Source: a virus. Taken from it: DNA of 64,000 bases. Positions 62,421 through 64,000 of this stretch are shown one piece after another (the first letter of the stretch is position 1; each line of letters begins with the position of its first letter). The position numbers and the translations under genes are program-made. Under the pieces are notes generated by a model. It saw only the letters and a list, made by a program, of their open reading frames with translations, was not told the origin of the DNA and ran no database searches. The stretch lies in the IMG/VR virus record IMGVR_UViG_3300024324_000009, positions 62,001 through 126,000 of that record; one strand, given 5' to 3'.

Positions 62421-62448
62421 ATTATAGACGCAAGGTTCGTGAGGTCAA
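62421..62448 (-). promoter_or_regulatory. Sigma70-type promoter
   Basis: TTGACC (62443-62448) and TATAAT (62421-62426) lie 16 bp apart on the minus strand, at the end of the upstream gene. It drives the 61863-62387 gene and probably the ClpP- and DeoC-like genes. Confidence 0.75.
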
Positions 62449-62450
62449 CC

Positions 62451-62843
62451 CTATTTGAAGGCTTCTCTGGGTTTTATAATAGGGGTATTTTGGCCTTTTA
62501 ATTGATCTTGCATCATATTGTCCATATTTGCCCAAGCTCCTACAGTAGTATCCACAAACACCTTATCTGTAGTATTAAAACATTCATAGCTAATTAACGT
62601 ATCTACCATATCTTTACTTAAAGCCCCGTTCGTTAATGTAAATAAAGCCTGAGCCAAACTAGTAGCAATTAATTTGGCTGACGCTTGATTATCCGGGGTC
62701 CAATCAGGCCAATCATATATTAGGTCTGTGGTATTGTCTACGTTTACATTAATTGTAAAACTAGCCATTTTTTTGGCAGACATAAGATCATCTTCACTCA
62801 GAACTTTTTTCCTACTAAATAAAGACTTCAACTTTTCTAACAT
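62451..62843 (-). CDS. Unknown phage protein
   Basis: The 130-residue product has a basic N-terminus and a mixed core (TINVNVDNTTDLIYDWPDW). GGGAGTC precedes the ATG. It overlaps the upstream gene by 29 bases. No function assigned. Confidence 0.55.
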   Translation of the reverse strand: MLEKLKSLFSRKKVLSEDDLMSAKKMASFTINVNVDNTTDLIYDWPDWTPDNQASAKLIATSLAQALFTLTNGALSKDMVDTLISYECFNTTDKVFVDTTVGAWANMDNMMQDQLKGQNTPIIKPREAFK

Positions 62844-63168
62844 ATTCTGACTCCCTTGCTATTGACTTTGGTATTAAGTAATATTTTTCTGGTGGATTAA
62901 AATCAGGAGATAATTTAATATAGAATATTATTTCTATACAGACTCCTGTTTTATTTAACCCACAGAACGATGAATGAAGTTGATTGGAATCCATATCCAA
63001 CTTGCCCGATACGTACTGAGCCAGAGCAAATTTTAAGTTTACGTCTGACTCTTGTAGCGTATAAGTAATAGGAGAAAGGAAGTTAGAAGTACCATCTGAC
63101 AGAAAGTATTGTTGTACTTCATCAGTATTTAAAGTACTTATAACTGCTTTTAGTTCAACCTTAAACAT
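62815..63168 (-). CDS. Unknown phage protein
   Basis: The 117-residue product is mostly beta-like (VCIEIIFYIKLSPDF) without a known motif. It begins inside the last codons of the sigma gene and ends in the next gene, so it is coupled on both sides. Confidence 0.5.
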   Translation of the reverse strand: MFKVELKAVISTLNTDEVQQYFLSDGTSNFLSPITYTLQESDVNLKFALAQYVSGKLDMDSNQLHSSFCGLNKTGVCIEIIFYIKLSPDFNPPEKYYLIPKSIARESEYVRKVEVFI

Positions 63169-63745
63169 AAGCCCTGATCCTCTTTAGTCCTTTCTGAATA
63201 TTCTGACGAATAGCTTCTCTAGTAACGCCAAATATATTACCTATTTCTAATAAAGTTTTATCTTCAAAGTAATACATCTTAATTTGCTGACGCTGCTTAT
63301 CTGTCAACAGATCAGAAGAAATCAGACGGTTCATAATTGACTTCAAATTATCTGACTGTTCTTTTTCTGATACCAATACATAAGGATCATTAGAACTATT
63401 ATCATGTAGAGACTGTGCAAATGTACTGCCTTCGTCATCTGTAATGACACTATCTAAAGACAGGTTACAATTCTTCTTCTTATACTTTTGACTAATATAA
63501 GTCTTTATAGCCCAGATAGCACACTGGTTTCTGTATGAGTATTTACTCTTACTTCTACCTTCATGGCCTTTACGGTTAGCGTCCCATTTCCAATCCGCTT
63601 GCATGATAGCATGAGCAACGTCCGATACTGCATCGTCATTGTTCAGCAGTTCCATTCGTAAGCCTGAATAAAACTGCGGAGCAAATTTAGAAATAGTCTT
63701 TTTAGCAAGACCTAAGTACACACTGAGATTCTCGTATTTTTCCAT
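63161..63745 (-). CDS. Phage sigma factor (sigma70 family)
   Basis: The start is the ATG at 63745, 6 bases after AGAGG; an ATG at 63751 touches that site. The ~194-residue protein has an N-terminal region-2-like stretch (KSKYSYRNQCAIWAIKTYIS) and a clear region 4: LLTDKQRQQIKMYYFEDKTL and the helix-turn-helix EIGNIFGVTREAIRQNI. It is short, like the late sigma factors of large phages. It would direct the host RNA polymerase to late promoters, perhaps those with the elements noted at 56479-56546 and 60431-60513. Confidence 0.82.
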   Translation of the reverse strand: MEKYENLSVYLGLAKKTISKFAPQFYSGLRMELLNNDDAVSDVAHAIMQADWKWDANRKGHEGRSKSKYSYRNQCAIWAIKTYISQKYKKKNCNLSLDSVITDDEGSTFAQSLHDNSSNDPYVLVSEKEQSDNLKSIMNRLISSDLLTDKQRQQIKMYYFEDKTLLEIGNIFGVTREAIRQNIQKGLKRIRAYV

Positions 63746-63794
63746 AATCATCCTCTTTCCTAAAAGTTAGTCGTCCAAAATCTAAAACTGTTAT

Positions 63795-63989
63795 TTACTT
63801 CTTTTTCTTCTTCTTATCTTCCGAAGGAGTCTGCGACTTCTTCAGAGCATCTTTAGTTGGCCTATCTGGGTCTCCCGGTTTGGCAGGTCGATAGTTTTTG
63901 CCTTCTCTTTCTTTCTTACGTCGAATGTTTTCCCACAAACCGGGACGGTCTGCCCCTTCTGTAGTATCGTCATCTGACGGATTGTACAT
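63795..63989 (-). CDS. Small conserved-type phage protein
   Basis: The 64-residue product has GLWENIRRKKEREGK and AKPGDPDRP, a motif seen in many small virion-linked phage proteins, and a polylysine end. It begins as TAATG; the last codons of another gene end here and continue beyond the window. Function unknown. Confidence 0.6.
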   Translation of the reverse strand: MYNPSDDDTTEGADRPGLWENIRRKKEREGKNYRPAKPGDPDRPTKDALKKSQTPSEDKKKKKK

Positions 63990-64000
63990 TACAAAATCAT

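Noticed and set aside
1-64000. tRNA genes, CRISPR arrays, IS elements, integrase
   Set aside because: No cloverleaf-like gap, spaced repeat array or transposase/integrase motif was seen while reading both strands; short gaps leave little room for them.

Overview
The window looks like part of a large, AT-rich tailed-phage genome (or a prophage-like/metagenomic phage contig). Coding is very dense, stop-start overlaps of the ATGA and TAATG kind are common, and the window carries a phage replication/recombination module, virion-type proteins and a phage sigma-like factor. No portal, terminase or recognisable major capsid gene is present, so this is only part of the genome. Two products point to a planctomycete host: a DUF1559-type pseudopilin with an FTLIE prepilin signal and an H-x9-DG C-terminal motif (28723-29796), and a TonB-like membrane protein with a YfaP/DUF2135-like domain (12715-13740). 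This host assignment is an inference from family knowledge.

Layout. 1-12.8 kb, plus strand: two very large cysteine-, tyrosine- and asparagine-rich proteins (one cut by the window edge, one of 3030 aa) and a zinc-ribbon protein. Everything else is on the minus strand. 12.7-16.4 kb: TonB/YfaP-like protein, methyltransferase, zinc ribbon, possible annealing protein, Vsr-like homing-type nuclease. 16.3-22.4 kb: first glycosylation island (glycosyltransferases, a nucleotidyltransferase-like protein, a methyltransferase-like fragment). 22.4-41.4 kb: DNA metabolism, with SSB, a DNA polymerase III alpha split into two genes around a DnaQ-type exonuclease, RecB-like nuclease, dNMP kinase, primase, DnaB-type helicase, RecA/UvsX, PhoH, class II ribonucleotide reductase and dCMP deaminase; the pseudopilin sits inside it. 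41.4-47.2 kb: second glycosylation island (sulfotransferase, glycosyltransferases, RmlC-like and GalE-like enzymes). 47.3-60.4 kb: virion, host-contact and probable lysis genes, including a papain-like protease and a large paralogue that has lost all three catalytic residues, small membrane proteins, tail fibres, and one gene isolated by a strong terminator. 60.5-64 kb: DeoC-like protein lacking both lysines, ClpP-like protease, small conserved phage-type proteins and the sigma factor.

Transcription. Seven good sigma70-type promoters (TTGACN, 16-17 bp, TATAAT-like), all on the minus strand, lie at gene junctions and usually overlap the end of the upstream gene. They suggest that replication and sugar-modification units are read by host RNA polymerase. 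The late-type genes at 56.5 and 60.5 kb and the sigma gene itself lack this consensus and have other shared AT-rich elements upstream, which fits use of a phage sigma. No tRNA, CRISPR array, insertion sequence or integrase was seen. No gap between genes exceeds 300 bases; the longest is the stretch at 52830-52964.
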